A DNA stretch of 9,122 nucleotides from Kuafuiihalomonas sp964477875. Lineage in GTDB: Bacteria; Myxococcota; Kuafuiibacteriia; Kuafuiibacteriales; Kuafuiibacteriaceae. Positions 1 to 7,992 of the stretch are shown in pieces. Position numbers and translations under genes: made by a program. Location of the stretch: the NCBI GenBank assembly GCA_964477875.1, contig CAYZFR010000159.1, positions 1 to 9,122 of the forward strand, read 5' to 3'. The stretch's first letter is position 1. Every line of letters starts with the position of its first letter. Under the pieces are notes generated by a model. That model searched no databases, was not told the origin of the DNA, and saw only the letters and a program-made list of their open reading frames with translations.

Positions 1-1
1 G

Positions 2-3000
2 CACGCCCGAGAGGGCATGCTGAGCGCCCTGCGAGCCTTGAGAGAGCAAGAAGCGGTGCCCCGCGAGGCGGCCCTTCGGCTCGAGGCGGCGACCCTCGAC
101 GCCTGGAACGCGCCCTGGGCTCAGCGATTACGGGCCTGGCGGTCCCTCGAAGAGGTCTCCAGCGGCGTGGGAGCCCTGGACGGCTTGATCGGCGTCGTCC
201 GAGCTTCCGGGAACCCCAGTGAGCTGGCCGAACTCCTCGCGCGGCGCCAGGACCTGGCGGACGGCCCCCAGGAGCGCGTTCGCATCGGACTGGAGCGCGC
301 CGAGGTCCTGAAAAACGGCCTGCAGAACCCCGAAGCGGCGGCCGAGGTTCTGGAGCAAGTTCGGTTGCTGGCTCCCGGGGCAGTGGAGGTGTTCGAAGCC
401 CTCGACGATCTCTATGCCGGGACCGACGAGTGGGAGGCGCGAGCGGCGCTCTACGAGGGCTGGCCGGACGATGCGCGCCAGGGAGCGAAACGGATCGAGG
501 CCGCCCGCATTCGGGGCCATCGGCTTGGGCAGCGTGAGGGGGCGGTGAACGTGCTGGCCGGCGCTCTGCAGGACGAAGCCCACCGCGAAGAGGTCGAGGA
601 GCTCATGGAGGCATGGCTCGACGACTGGAGCGAGGAGCACCCCGGCTCGGCCCAGGGCCTCGCCACCCTCCTCCAAGCTCACTACGAGGCCCGAGGCGAG
701 AACGGAAAGGTGGTCGACGTCCTTCGCGCCCGCTTCGAGCTCGCGGCCGACCCCGAGGAGCGGGCCGCCATCGGCAAAGAGCTCGCCGCGGCCTACGGTG
801 GCGAGCTCCAGCGACCGGACCTGGCCTTCGGGATCTTGCAGCGCTGTTTCAAGGAGCGCCCCAACGACGTCGAGCTCCGCCAGGGCTTGGAGCGCTGGGT
901 TCAGGACGGCGGCGAGCCGGCCCTCGGCGCCAGCCTTGCCCAGGCGGTCGAGCAGGTCGAAGACGAGGAAGGCCGCTTGCAGATCGCCCGGCGCGCCCTG
1001 GAGCTGCTGCCCCCCGACGACCCGGAGCAGGGCCGCTTGCTCTCCCTGGTGCACGCCCTGGACCCGAAGGACGCCACGGTGGCGGCGAGGCTGGAGGCTC
1101 AGCGTCGCCGGGCCGGAGACGCTCGGGGACTCGTACAGCTTTACCGCGCGCGCTTGACGGAGGTCGAAGACGATCAAGAGGCGGCGCAGCTATGGGAGAA
1201 GCTGGCTCGACTCGCGGAGGGGGAGCTGCAGGACGACGCCTTGGCTCTGGAAGCCTACGGAAAGAGGGCGGCGCTTCCGGGGATGAGGGCCGAGACCTGG
1301 GAGCGCTACGCGGCCCTGTGCAGCCGAGCCGGCAAGTGGACTCTGCTGGAAGGGATTCTGAGGGCGGAGGCGGAGCGCCTGGAGGAGCCCGACGCCGTGG
1401 CCCGGCTCTGGCTGCGCTTGGCCCAGGTGCGACGCGACCGTCTCGACGATCCGCGGGGCGCGGTGGACGCCTTCGGACGGGTGCTCGAAGCTCGTCCTCG
1501 GGACCCCGGCGGCATGTCGGGCCTGGTGGCGGCGCTTCGGGTCGAGGACGCCGAAGTGCGGCGACAGGCGGCGGAGCTGCTCATCCCCCATCTTCGAGAG
1601 GCGGAGGCCTGGGACCAGATGGTGGAGGCCCTCGTGGTGCAGGCTCAGGCCGCCACCGACCTCCGCGCTCGCAAGCGAGCTTTCGTAGAGGCGGCCGCCC
1701 TCAGCGACCAGAAGCTTGGCCGGCGGGACCTTGCCTTCCATCACGTCCTCTCGGCGCTGGAGGCGGACCCGGACGACGAGCCCATCATGAGGCAGGCCGA
1801 AGCCCTCGCTCGGGTGGTCGGGGTGGAGCCCCGACTGGAGGCGTTCTATGCCGACGTTCCCGAGGAGCGCTGGTCCGAAGCGACGGCGCTGCGGGCCCAT
1901 CGCTGGCTGGCCCGGCACTACGAGGCCGCTCGAGACGTGGCCCGAGCGACCGGCGCCCACCAGATGGTGCTTCAGCGCCGTCCGGACGACGAAGAGGCCC
2001 TGGCTGCGCTGGAGCGACTGCTCGAAGGGCAGGGCGATTTCAGCGCTCTCCTCGATGCTTTTCAGCGCCGAGTCCATTCGGCGTCCTCGGACGAGGAGAG
2101 GGTCGGTCTGCTGCGTCAGCTCGCCGACCTCCAGGCCCACCGCGCCGAGGATCCGGCGGCAGCGATGGCCACGCTCCGCCGCCTGCTGGAGGTCGAACCC
2201 GAAGACACCGGCGCCCTTGGTCGTTTGGATCAGCTGCTGGAAGCGACCGGTCGACACTCGGAGCGGAGCGAGGTGTTGGAGCGCTGGGTACGTGCGGTGG
2301 CCGGAGAGCCTCAGCGAGCAGCCGAAGTTCGCCTCCGCTGGGCCGCCGTCGAATCCGAGCTCGGCAATCTGGGTGGAGCCGACCGGCTCCTGCGCCAGAA
2401 TCTAGAGCTGCTGCCCGGCCACGCCGAGAGCCTCGCCGCCGCGGGACGGGCCTGGGACGCGGCCGAGGCAGCCGAGGAGCACGGTCGGGCGCGGGCGCTG
2501 GGAGAGCTCTTGGCCGACGCCCACGAGCGGGCGGGCGCGTGGGCGGACCTGGCGAGCACGCTTCCGCGCCTCGCCAAAGTCCAAGCCGAGGCCTACCGGC
2601 GCGCCGCGGTCTGGGAGCGGCTGGGCGAGGTCTACCGGAAGCGTCTCGGTCAGCCGGAGCTGGCCTTTTCGGCCTTTGCCAAGGCGCTGGAGGTGCTGCC
2701 CAGCGTCGAGCTCGCTGACCGCATCGAGGAGCTGGCCGAGGAGACCGAGCTTTGGGAGGAGTGGGCGGACGTCCTGGAGGGCGCATTGGAGGACGGCCCG
2801 GATCCCGATGTGGTTCGGGACTTCGATCGGCGACTGGCCCGAGTCCTGGACGAGAAGCTCGACCGAGACGAGGCGGCCGAGGTCTGGCAGCGGGTCCTGC
2901 GCCGCTCGCCTCAGGATGCCGAAGCCTCGGCGGCGCTCGAGCGACGCCTGCGGGGCAAGGAGCAGTGGGCTGCCTTGGTCGAGGTCTTGGAGCAGCGGGC

Positions 3001-6000
3001 CGCCTCGGAGTCCGATCCCGCCGCCACCTGGCTCGAGATCGGGCGTCTGTGGGCCCAGCGCCTTCAGGAGCCCGAGGAGGCGGCGGCCGCCTTTCGTCGA
3101 GCCCGGGCGGAGGCGAGGGACGTCGAGGAGCGCCGTCGGGCGCTGGAGGGGAGCAGCCACGTGCTCCGCGAGAGCCAAGACGGGGAGGAGCTGCTCCAGG
3201 TCCTCCTGGAGCTGGACGAGATCCAGGCGAGGTCGGACGCGCCGCCGGGGGCCCGCACCCACCTGTGGCTGCGCGCCGGTGCCCTGGCCGCTCGGAGCGG
3301 AGAGGCCGGCCGGGCGATCGAGCTCTACCGCCGGGTGCTGGAGGTCGAGCCCAGCCACCAGGGCGCGGCGGAGTCGTTGGAGTCGCTGTTGGAGGTGCAG
3401 GAGCGCTGGCCGGAGCTGGCCGAGCTGCTCCAAAGCCGGGTCGCTCGGGGCGGCGGCGATCGAGAGACCGCCCGGGCAGAGCGCAAGCTGGCCACCATCC
3501 GGGGGCTGCACCTCGGTGAGACGGAGGAGGCGATCGCCGCCTGGAAGCAGGTGCTTCGCCGCAGCCCCAACGACTCGGATGCGCTGCAGGCCCTACGCCG
3601 CCTGCACCGGGCGGCCGGCGAGTGGGGCCCGCTGGTGCAGGTGCTCCGGGCGCTCATCCCCCTTCATCCCCGGGCCGACGACTCCAAACCGATTCGCTTC
3701 GAGCTGGCCCGGGTCTTCGGGCGGGAGCTCGGCCAGGTCCAGGAGGCCGCCGAGGTGGGTCGTCGCATTCTCGACATCGAGCCCCACACCATCGAGGAGC
3801 TGCTCGAGCTCGAGGATCTGTTCCGAGCCGCCAAGTCCCACGCCGAGGCGATCCGCGTCCTGCAGCGTCGGGCCGAGATGAGCGAAGTAGCCGCCGACCG
3901 GCGGGACATCCTGATGGAGATCGGTCGCATCTACGAAGAAGAGATCGGCCGGACCGCGGGCGCGGTCCAGGCCTACGGCGCCGCCCTCGAGCTGGACCCG
4001 CGGCACGAGCCGGCCTTCGAGGCGATGGTTCGGATCTGCGAGCAGAGCGGCGACCACCGTCGTCTGGCCGAGCTCGTCAACGGGCGGCTGGACACGGTGG
4101 AGTCGGCGGAGGAGCGACGTGCGCTGTTCCTGCAGGTCGCTACGCTGCAGGAGCGTTTTCTGGGGAGCAAGGAGCTCGCATTCACCGCGGCCTGCTCGGC
4201 CTTCTCCGAGACCCACGACGCCGAGAGCCGAAAGGTCGCGGAGCGGCTCGCCGCCGAGACCGACAACTGGGACGTGCTCGTCGACCTGATGGCGGACGAG
4301 GTCGACGAGGCACCCGTCGGGAGCCAGCTCGAGCTGCGTCTTCGGATCGCGGAGCTGGCGATGGACGAAGTGGGGGACCAGGAGCTGGCCGAGAAGCAGC
4401 TCGACATGGCGCTCGCTCGTGAACCCGGTCATCCCGAAGCCGCCGAGCGAATGGGTCGGCTTTTGGAGAGGGGCCAGCGCTGGTCGGAGCTCGCGAAGCA
4501 CCTCTCGGATCAGGTCGAGTTGACCCACGAGGTGGAGGCGCAGGTCGAAGTGCTCAAGCGCCTCGCCCGGCTCACTGAGGAGCACCTGCTGCAGCTCGAA
4601 CCGGCGGTCCAGGCCTGGCAGCGGGTCCTCGACTTGGCGCCCCGAGACGAGGAGGCGAGCGCCGAGCTGGAGCGGATCTTCCGCACCGATGGTCGGCCGG
4701 AGGCCCTGCTCGACGCGCTCGAGCGTCGTTTCGAGCGGAGCGCTTCGCAGCGAGAGCGCCTCGCGATCAAGATGGACATCGCCCGAATCCTCCAGGTCGA
4801 CCTGAACGACGACGGTCGAGCCATCGAGGCCTACCAGGACGTCCTCGAACTGGAGCCAGGCCACGAGCCGGCCCTGGAGGGCTTGCAGAGCCTGCTCGTC
4901 GAAGGCGAGCGCTGGGGCGAGCTGGTCCAGGCCTACGAGCGAGCGATCGAGAGGGCGGAAGGCGAAAAGCTCATAGACCTCTCCACGCGGCTGGCCGGCG
5001 TCCACGAGGATCGCCGGCAGGATCACGAAGCGGCCGCGGCCTGCTTGGAGCGGGTCCTCGAGGCGGATCCCGAACACCTGCCGACCCTGCGGACCATGGA
5101 GCGGCTCGCCAGATCCCGTTCGCAGTGGGTCAGGGCGGCGGAGCTGCTGGAGCGCATCATTCCCCGGGTCGAAGAAGAAGAGCGGGCGCCGCTGCTGCAG
5201 CGCCTCGGCATCCTGTACGCGGAGCGGCTGGAGCATCCGGAGGCGGCCGAGCGCAGCCTCGACGCTGCCTTGGAGGCCGACCCCAACGACGTGCCGGCCA
5301 TGCAGGCCCTGGAGGCTCTGTACGAAGCTCGGGAGGACTGGGGCGCCCTGCTCGGCATGCTGGAGCGCCGGGGACGAGTCCAATCCCCGGGCGCAGAGGC
5401 GGTGAAGGTCGAGTACCGCCGGGGGCTCATCCTGTTGGAGAAGGCTTTGGATCGAGAAGGGGCACGGGCCGCCTTCCGGGAGGCCTTACGCAAGGACGAG
5501 GGCTTCGTCCCCGCCATGAAGGCGCTCGCCCAGACCGCTCCCGAGCGGAGCGAGGAGGCCCTGGACTGGTACGAGCGGGCGGCCAAGCACACCCCCGAGC
5601 CGGCGGACCGTTCGGACATGTACTATCGCGCCGCGCACCGGGCGCTCGACGACCTCGACGACGTCGACCGGGCGGTGCAGGACCTGGAGGAGGCGCTGTC
5701 CGCGGACCCAGAGCATCTTCCAGCCCGGGAGGAATTGGCCGACCTGCTGTTCACCGACGAGCAATGGGAGGCTTCGGAGCTCCACCTCATGCGCCTGGTG
5801 GAGCGCCTCGATCCCGTCGAATCGCGGGAAGATCTAGGCCGCCACCACTATCGTCTCGCGTACATCGCGGAGCGGCGAGGGGACGCGGACCGTTCGCTTC
5901 GACACTACCTCCGCAGCTACGAATTCGACGCCAGCTCTCTGGCCACGCTGGAAGGCCTGGGCGCTGCGCTCGCCGCCGCGGGTCGCTCGAAGGACGCGCA

Positions 6001-7912
6001 ACGTATCCTGCAGACCATTTTGGTCCAACACCGCTCGCAGCTCACCGACGGCGAGGTCGTGGACCTTCATCATCAGGTCGGCGTGCTGTCGATGGAGCTG
6101 GGCCAGACCGAAAAGGCGCTCGAGGCTTTCGAAAAGGCGCTCCAGGTCGACCCCGAGCACGAGCCCACGCTCCGCGACTCGGCTGAACCGTACACGGAGG
6201 CCGGCCGATTCGAGGAGGCCTTCGAAGTCCGCAATCGACTCATCCCTCGACTCGAAGGAGACGCCCAGCTCGAAGCGCTCCTGGCCCAGGGCGCCCTGAG
6301 CCGGGACCACATGGCCGAGCCCTACCGGGCCATCGACGCCTTCCAGCAGGCCCGGTCCATGCGGCCCGACGACCCGCGCCCGCTCGAGGCGCTGGTGCCG
6401 CTGCTCGAGCACACCCGTCAGTTCGGTCTTATGGTCGAGAACCTGGAGCGCCTCGCCTCGGTCCTTCCGCCGGGCGAGGAGCGGGCGTGGACCTGGCTGA
6501 GAGCGGGCGACGCGGTCTGGGCCGAGGAACAGGACTGGGCTCTGGCCACTCGCTTCTTCAATCGCGCTCTCGACGACGAACCCATGGGTGCGGGACTGGA
6601 GCGGATCGAGAAGGTCCTGTTCGAGGCCAAGCAATGGAAGGCCTTGGAAGAGAACTACATCGCGGCCATCCAGCGCATCCCGAGAGAGAACAAGCGCGCC
6701 CGGGCCGCGCTGTGGCGCAGCCTCGCGGGGCTGTATGCCCGGGTGCTGAAGAACGACGACGGGGCCCGCCAGGCGCTCGAAGTGGTGGCCCGACTGGAGC
6801 CGAACGACCTGGAGGTCGGGATGCAGCTGGTCGACTTGCTTCGAAAAGACCCGAGTCGGCGCGCAGAAGCCATCCAACGGCTCGAGCAGCTGGTGCCCCT
6901 TCACTCCGAGCCCGAGGCGCCGATTCGGAAGCTGTACGAGCTTCACTACGAGCAAGGGAACTACGACTTGGCCTTCTGTGGGTTGGGGGCTCTCGTGCTT
7001 CGTCGGGTAGCGAGCGAGGATGAGATTCGGGCTTACCGGCACATGGTCGAGAAGGTGCCGGCCGGACCCACCGGGGCTCTCTCCGACGGGCAGTGGCGGA
7101 GCGCGGTGCTCCATCCGAGCTGCCGCGGACCCCTGGGCCAGCTCATGGCGGTCCTGTTCCGCTCCATGCCCGGGCTGTTTTCGGCCAAGAAGCAGGAGCT
7201 CGGGCTGAAGAAGAAAGAGAAGGTCGAGCTCGGTGGGCGGAGCAAGAGCCCTCGGGCGGGGCTCCGCTACTTCGACGCTTGGTCTCGGGTCTCGATGGCG
7301 CTCGCCGTGCAGGACGTGGAGCACTTTCATCGGCCGGGTTCGGTCGCCGCGCCGACTCTTCTCCTCGGCCAGCCGAGCGCGCTCTTCACAGGAGAGCAGC
7401 ACGAGGTCTTTCGGACCATGCCGCCCCGGCAGCTAAACTGGATCTTGGCCCGTCAGCTCGCCTGCCTTCGGCCCGAGATCGCCTTGGTGAAGGCCCTCGG
7501 CCCAGGGGACGTCCTGGCGGTGCTGGAGGCCGCCCTGTCCCTGGTGCTCGAGGGCGGGGGCTGGACGCCGCGGGTCGATCCGGCGGTGGCGGAGGCGTGG
7601 CGCAAGGCGATGGCGCCCCAGCTACAGGCCCCGGCTCGGGCAGCGCTCTTGGCCTCGGCTCGGGCCATGGTGCAGGCAGGCGACATGGACCGGGTGGCCC
7701 AATATCTCGAGGGCGCCGAGCACAGCGTCTCCCGGGCCGCGCTCCTGATGGCAGGGGATTGGGTAGTAGCCGCCCGAGGCTTGGGGGAGGCCGACATGAT
7801 CTTCGACGTCCCCAGGGATCGAAGGGTGCGAGAGCTGATGCTGTTCTCGGTCAGTCCCGAGTTCGCGCAGCTCAGGGAGAGCCTGCGGCTGCGGGTCCGT
7901 TTCGAACGATGA
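2..7912 (+). CDS. gltI: Giant TPR-repeat scaffold protein, GltI/AgmK-like (5' partial)
   Basis: This is a very large alpha-helical repeat protein, probably a cytoplasmic scaffold. The frame is open to the left edge. The first ATG is at 17, but five sense codons precede it and already read like helix sequence, so the true start is probably upstream; residues here are numbered from that ATG (2631). Residues 1 to about 2330 are TPR-like helix pairs with a recurring core such as VLELEP, then a second helix with RW/EW, then LERR. Residues 2017-2050 form a near-canonical TPR (G, Y/L, A, A, P positions kept). Residues about 2336-2631 are a distinct C-terminal domain with a Lys-rich patch (KKKEK at 2398-2402). 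No membrane segment is visible. The protein is acidic overall. The next gene encodes a zinc-ribbon/GYF protein, as in the M. xanthus gltI-gltJ pair, where GltI (AgmK) is a giant TPR protein of the gliding complex. The size fits that family, but TPR sequence is weak evidence of orthology; a generic myxobacterial TPR giant is the alternative. The coding call is near certain and the gltI name moderate. Confidence 0.9.
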   Translation, partial: HAREGMLSALRALREQEAVPREAALRLEAATLDAWNAPWAQRLRAWRSLEEVSSGVGALDGLIGVVRASGNPSELAELLARRQDLADGPQERVRIGLERAEVLKNGLQNPEAAAEVLEQVRLLAPGAVEVFEALDDLYAGTDEWEARAALYEGWPDDARQGAKRIEAARIRGHRLGQREGAVNVLAGALQDEAHREEVEELMEAWLDDWSEEHPGSAQGLATLLQAHYEARGENGKVVDVLRARFELAADPEERAAIGKELAAAYGGELQRPDLAFGILQRCFKERPNDVELRQGLERWVQDGGEPALGASLAQAVEQVEDEEGRLQIARRALELLPPDDPEQGRLLSLVHALDPKDATVAARLEAQRRRAGDARGLVQLYRARLTEVEDDQEAAQLWEKLARLAEGELQDDALALEAYGKRAALPGMRAETWERYAALCSRAGKWTLLEGILRAEAERLEEPDAVARLWLRLAQVRRDRLDDPRGAVDAFGRVLEARPRDPGGMSGLVAALRVEDAEVRRQAAELLIPHLREAEAWDQMVEALVVQAQAATDLRARKRAFVEAAALSDQKLGRRDLAFHHVLSALEADPDDEPIMRQAEALARVVGVEPRLEAFYADVPEERWSEATALRAHRWLARHYEAARDVARATGAHQMVLQRRPDDEEALAALERLLEGQGDFSALLDAFQRRVHSASSDEERVGLLRQLADLQAHRAEDPAAAMATLRRLLEVEPEDTGALGRLDQLLEATGRHSERSEVLERWVRAVAGEPQRAAEVRLRWAAVESELGNLGGADRLLRQNLELLPGHAESLAAAGRAWDAAEAAEEHGRARALGELLADAHERAGAWADLASTLPRLAKVQAEAYRRAAVWERLGEVYRKRLGQPELAFSAFAKALEVLPSVELADRIEELAEETELWEEWADVLEGALEDGPDPDVVRDFDRRLARVLDEKLDRDEAAEVWQRVLRRSPQDAEASAALERRLRGKEQWAALVEVLEQRAASESDPAATWLEIGRLWAQRLQEPEEAAAAFRRARAEARDVEERRRALEGSSHVLRESQDGEELLQVLLELDEIQARSDAPPGARTHLWLRAGALAARSGEAGRAIELYRRVLEVEPSHQGAAESLESLLEVQERWPELAELLQSRVARGGGDRETARAERKLATIRGLHLGETEEAIAAWKQVLRRSPNDSDALQALRRLHRAAGEWGPLVQVLRALIPLHPRADDSKPIRFELARVFGRELGQVQEAAEVGRRILDIEPHTIEELLELEDLFRAAKSHAEAIRVLQRRAEMSEVAADRRDILMEIGRIYEEEIGRTAGAVQAYGAALELDPRHEPAFEAMVRICEQSGDHRRLAELVNGRLDTVESAEERRALFLQVATLQERFLGSKELAFTAACSAFSETHDAESRKVAERLAAETDNWDVLVDLMADEVDEAPVGSQLELRLRIAELAMDEVGDQELAEKQLDMALAREPGHPEAAERMGRLLERGQRWSELAKHLSDQVELTHEVEAQVEVLKRLARLTEEHLLQLEPAVQAWQRVLDLAPRDEEASAELERIFRTDGRPEALLDALERRFERSASQRERLAIKMDIARILQVDLNDDGRAIEAYQDVLELEPGHEPALEGLQSLLVEGERWGELVQAYERAIERAEGEKLIDLSTRLAGVHEDRRQDHEAAAACLERVLEADPEHLPTLRTMERLARSRSQWVRAAELLERIIPRVEEEERAPLLQRLGILYAERLEHPEAAERSLDAALEADPNDVPAMQALEALYEAREDWGALLGMLERRGRVQSPGAEAVKVEYRRGLILLEKALDREGARAAFREALRKDEGFVPAMKALAQTAPERSEEALDWYERAAKHTPEPADRSDMYYRAAHRALDDLDDVDRAVQDLEEALSADPEHLPAREELADLLFTDEQWEASELHLMRLVERLDPVESREDLGRHHYRLAYIAERRGDADRSLRHYLRSYEFDASSLATLEGLGAALAAAGRSKDAQRILQTILVQHRSQLTDGEVVDLHHQVGVLSMELGQTEKALEAFEKALQVDPEHEPTLRDSAEPYTEAGRFEEAFEVRNRLIPRLEGDAQLEALLAQGALSRDHMAEPYRAIDAFQQARSMRPDDPRPLEALVPLLEHTRQFGLMVENLERLASVLPPGEERAWTWLRAGDAVWAEEQDWALATRFFNRALDDEPMGAGLERIEKVLFEAKQWKALEENYIAAIQRIPRENKRARAALWRSLAGLYARVLKNDDGARQALEVVARLEPNDLEVGMQLVDLLRKDPSRRAEAIQRLEQLVPLHSEPEAPIRKLYELHYEQGNYDLAFCGLGALVLRRVASEDEIRAYRHMVEKVPAGPTGALSDGQWRSAVLHPSCRGPLGQLMAVLFRSMPGLFSAKKQELGLKKKEKVELGGRSKSPRAGLRYFDAWSRVSMALAVQDVEHFHRPGSVAAPTLLLGQPSALFTGEQHEVFRTMPPRQLNWILARQLACLRPEIALVKALGPGDVLAVLEAALSLVLEGGGWTPRVDPAVAEAWRKAMAPQLQAPARAALLASARAMVQAGDMDRVAQYLEGAEHSVSRAALLMAGDWVVAARGLGEADMIFDVPRDRRVRELMLFSVSPEFAQLRESLRLRVRFER
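3323..6988 (+). repeat. Array of 17 protein modules of about 72 residues (216-nt period), each a double TPR-like unit
   Basis: Within the giant protein, the motif with consensus A-[YFW]-x-x-[VA]-L-E-x-x-P recurs with nearly fixed spacing. It starts at nucleotides 3323, 3539, 3755, 3971, 4187, 4397, 4613, 4829, 5042, 5255, 5471, 5681, 5903, 6125, 6338, 6554 and 6773, giving steps of 207-222 nt and most often 216. Each module is the motif, a helix with ALExLxxLL, a turn with [RQE]W, a helix ending in LERR or similar, and then an A-x-[IL]-Y-x-x-x-L helix pair leading into the next motif. Steps of 213-216 nt also occur upstream (1253 to 1469, 1742 to 1955 to 2171 to 2387), so the array is longer but broken there. 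DNA identity between modules looks low, so this is an old repeat kept at protein level and not a recent tandem duplication. Confidence 0.8.
7022..7909 (+). other. C-terminal non-TPR domain of the giant protein, with an M48-like degenerate helix
   Basis: After about residue 2336 the repeat pattern stops and a segment of about 295 residues with different composition follows. It begins with a helix and a Gly/Pro loop, continues through HPSCRGPLGQLMAVLFRS, then a Lys-rich stretch (residues about 2391-2402). Next come a hydrophobic strand-like segment, PTLLLGQ, and a helix at 2476-2487 reading ILARQLACLRPE. The rest is mostly Ala-rich helices up to the end. The layout of a strand followed by a LxxxxL-type helix resembles the core of M48-type metallopeptidases (V-L-x-H-E-x-x-H), but the metal ligands are replaced by R2479, Q2480 and C2483. 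This resemblance is by eye and the function is unknown. If real, the domain is a non-catalytic binding module. Confidence 0.5.
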
Positions 7913-7936
7913 GGAAGGGCGTTCCCTTTGCTTGAT

Positions 7937-7965
7937 TTGACCCTGGTACCGTGTGTCCCTACTGA
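7937..7965 (+). promoter_or_regulatory. Possible sigma-70-type promoter upstream of the GltJ-like gene
   Basis: A TTGACC box at 7937-7942 matches the -35 consensus at five of six positions. It is followed after 17 nt by TACTGA at 7960-7965, a weak -10 (only the leading TA fits). The surrounding 45 nt (7921-7965) contain 23 G/C by hand count, clearly AT-richer than the coding sequence on either side. The gap between the genes is only 80 nt, so read-through from the upstream gene is equally possible. The box alone is not convincing. Confidence 0.3.
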
Positions 7966-7977
7966 TGGCGGTGTGCC

Positions 7978-7986
7978 GGAGGGGAC
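7978..7986 (+). promoter_or_regulatory. Ribosome binding site of the GltJ-like gene
   Basis: GGAGGGGAC carries a full GGAGG core at 7978-7982, ending 10 nt before the ATG at 7993. The reading frame has a TGA at 7963-7965 and no other ATG or in-frame GTG after it, so this site and the 7993 start fix each other. Confidence 0.65.
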
Positions 7987-7992
7987 GCCTCC

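Noticed and set aside
17..19. ATG at 17 as the true start of the giant gene.
   Set aside because: The frame is open upstream to the window edge. The GAGAGG before the ATG is too close (about 2 nt) for a normal ribosome binding site, and the protein already begins in helix-like sequence. It is most likely an internal Met.
613..2718. A 701-codon open frame in another + strand phase.
   Set aside because: The translation is a low-complexity Arg/Gly/Pro/Ala mixture typical of out-of-frame GC-rich sequence, and it overlaps the TPR frame completely.
3593..5383. Long open frame of about 596 codons on the reverse strand, antisense to the giant gene.
   Set aside because: High GC with GC-rich third positions makes antisense stops rare. 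The translation has no recognisable domain, and the + strand frame has clear repeat structure throughout.
3323..6988. The 216-nt periodicity as a recent DNA tandem repeat or assembly artefact.
   Set aside because: Modules differ widely in both codon choice and residues, sharing only the motif positions, so this is ancient protein-level duplication.
5834..7402. Reverse-strand open frame of about 522 codons.
   Set aside because: It is an antisense shadow of the giant gene's repeat region and C-terminal domain, with no domain signature or supported start.
7914..7929. Small hairpin after the giant gene's stop: AAGGG pairing with CCCTT over a CGTT loop, plus one G-T pair.
   Set aside because: Only five to six base pairs and no following T run (the sequence continues GCTTGATTT), so it is not a credible intrinsic terminator.
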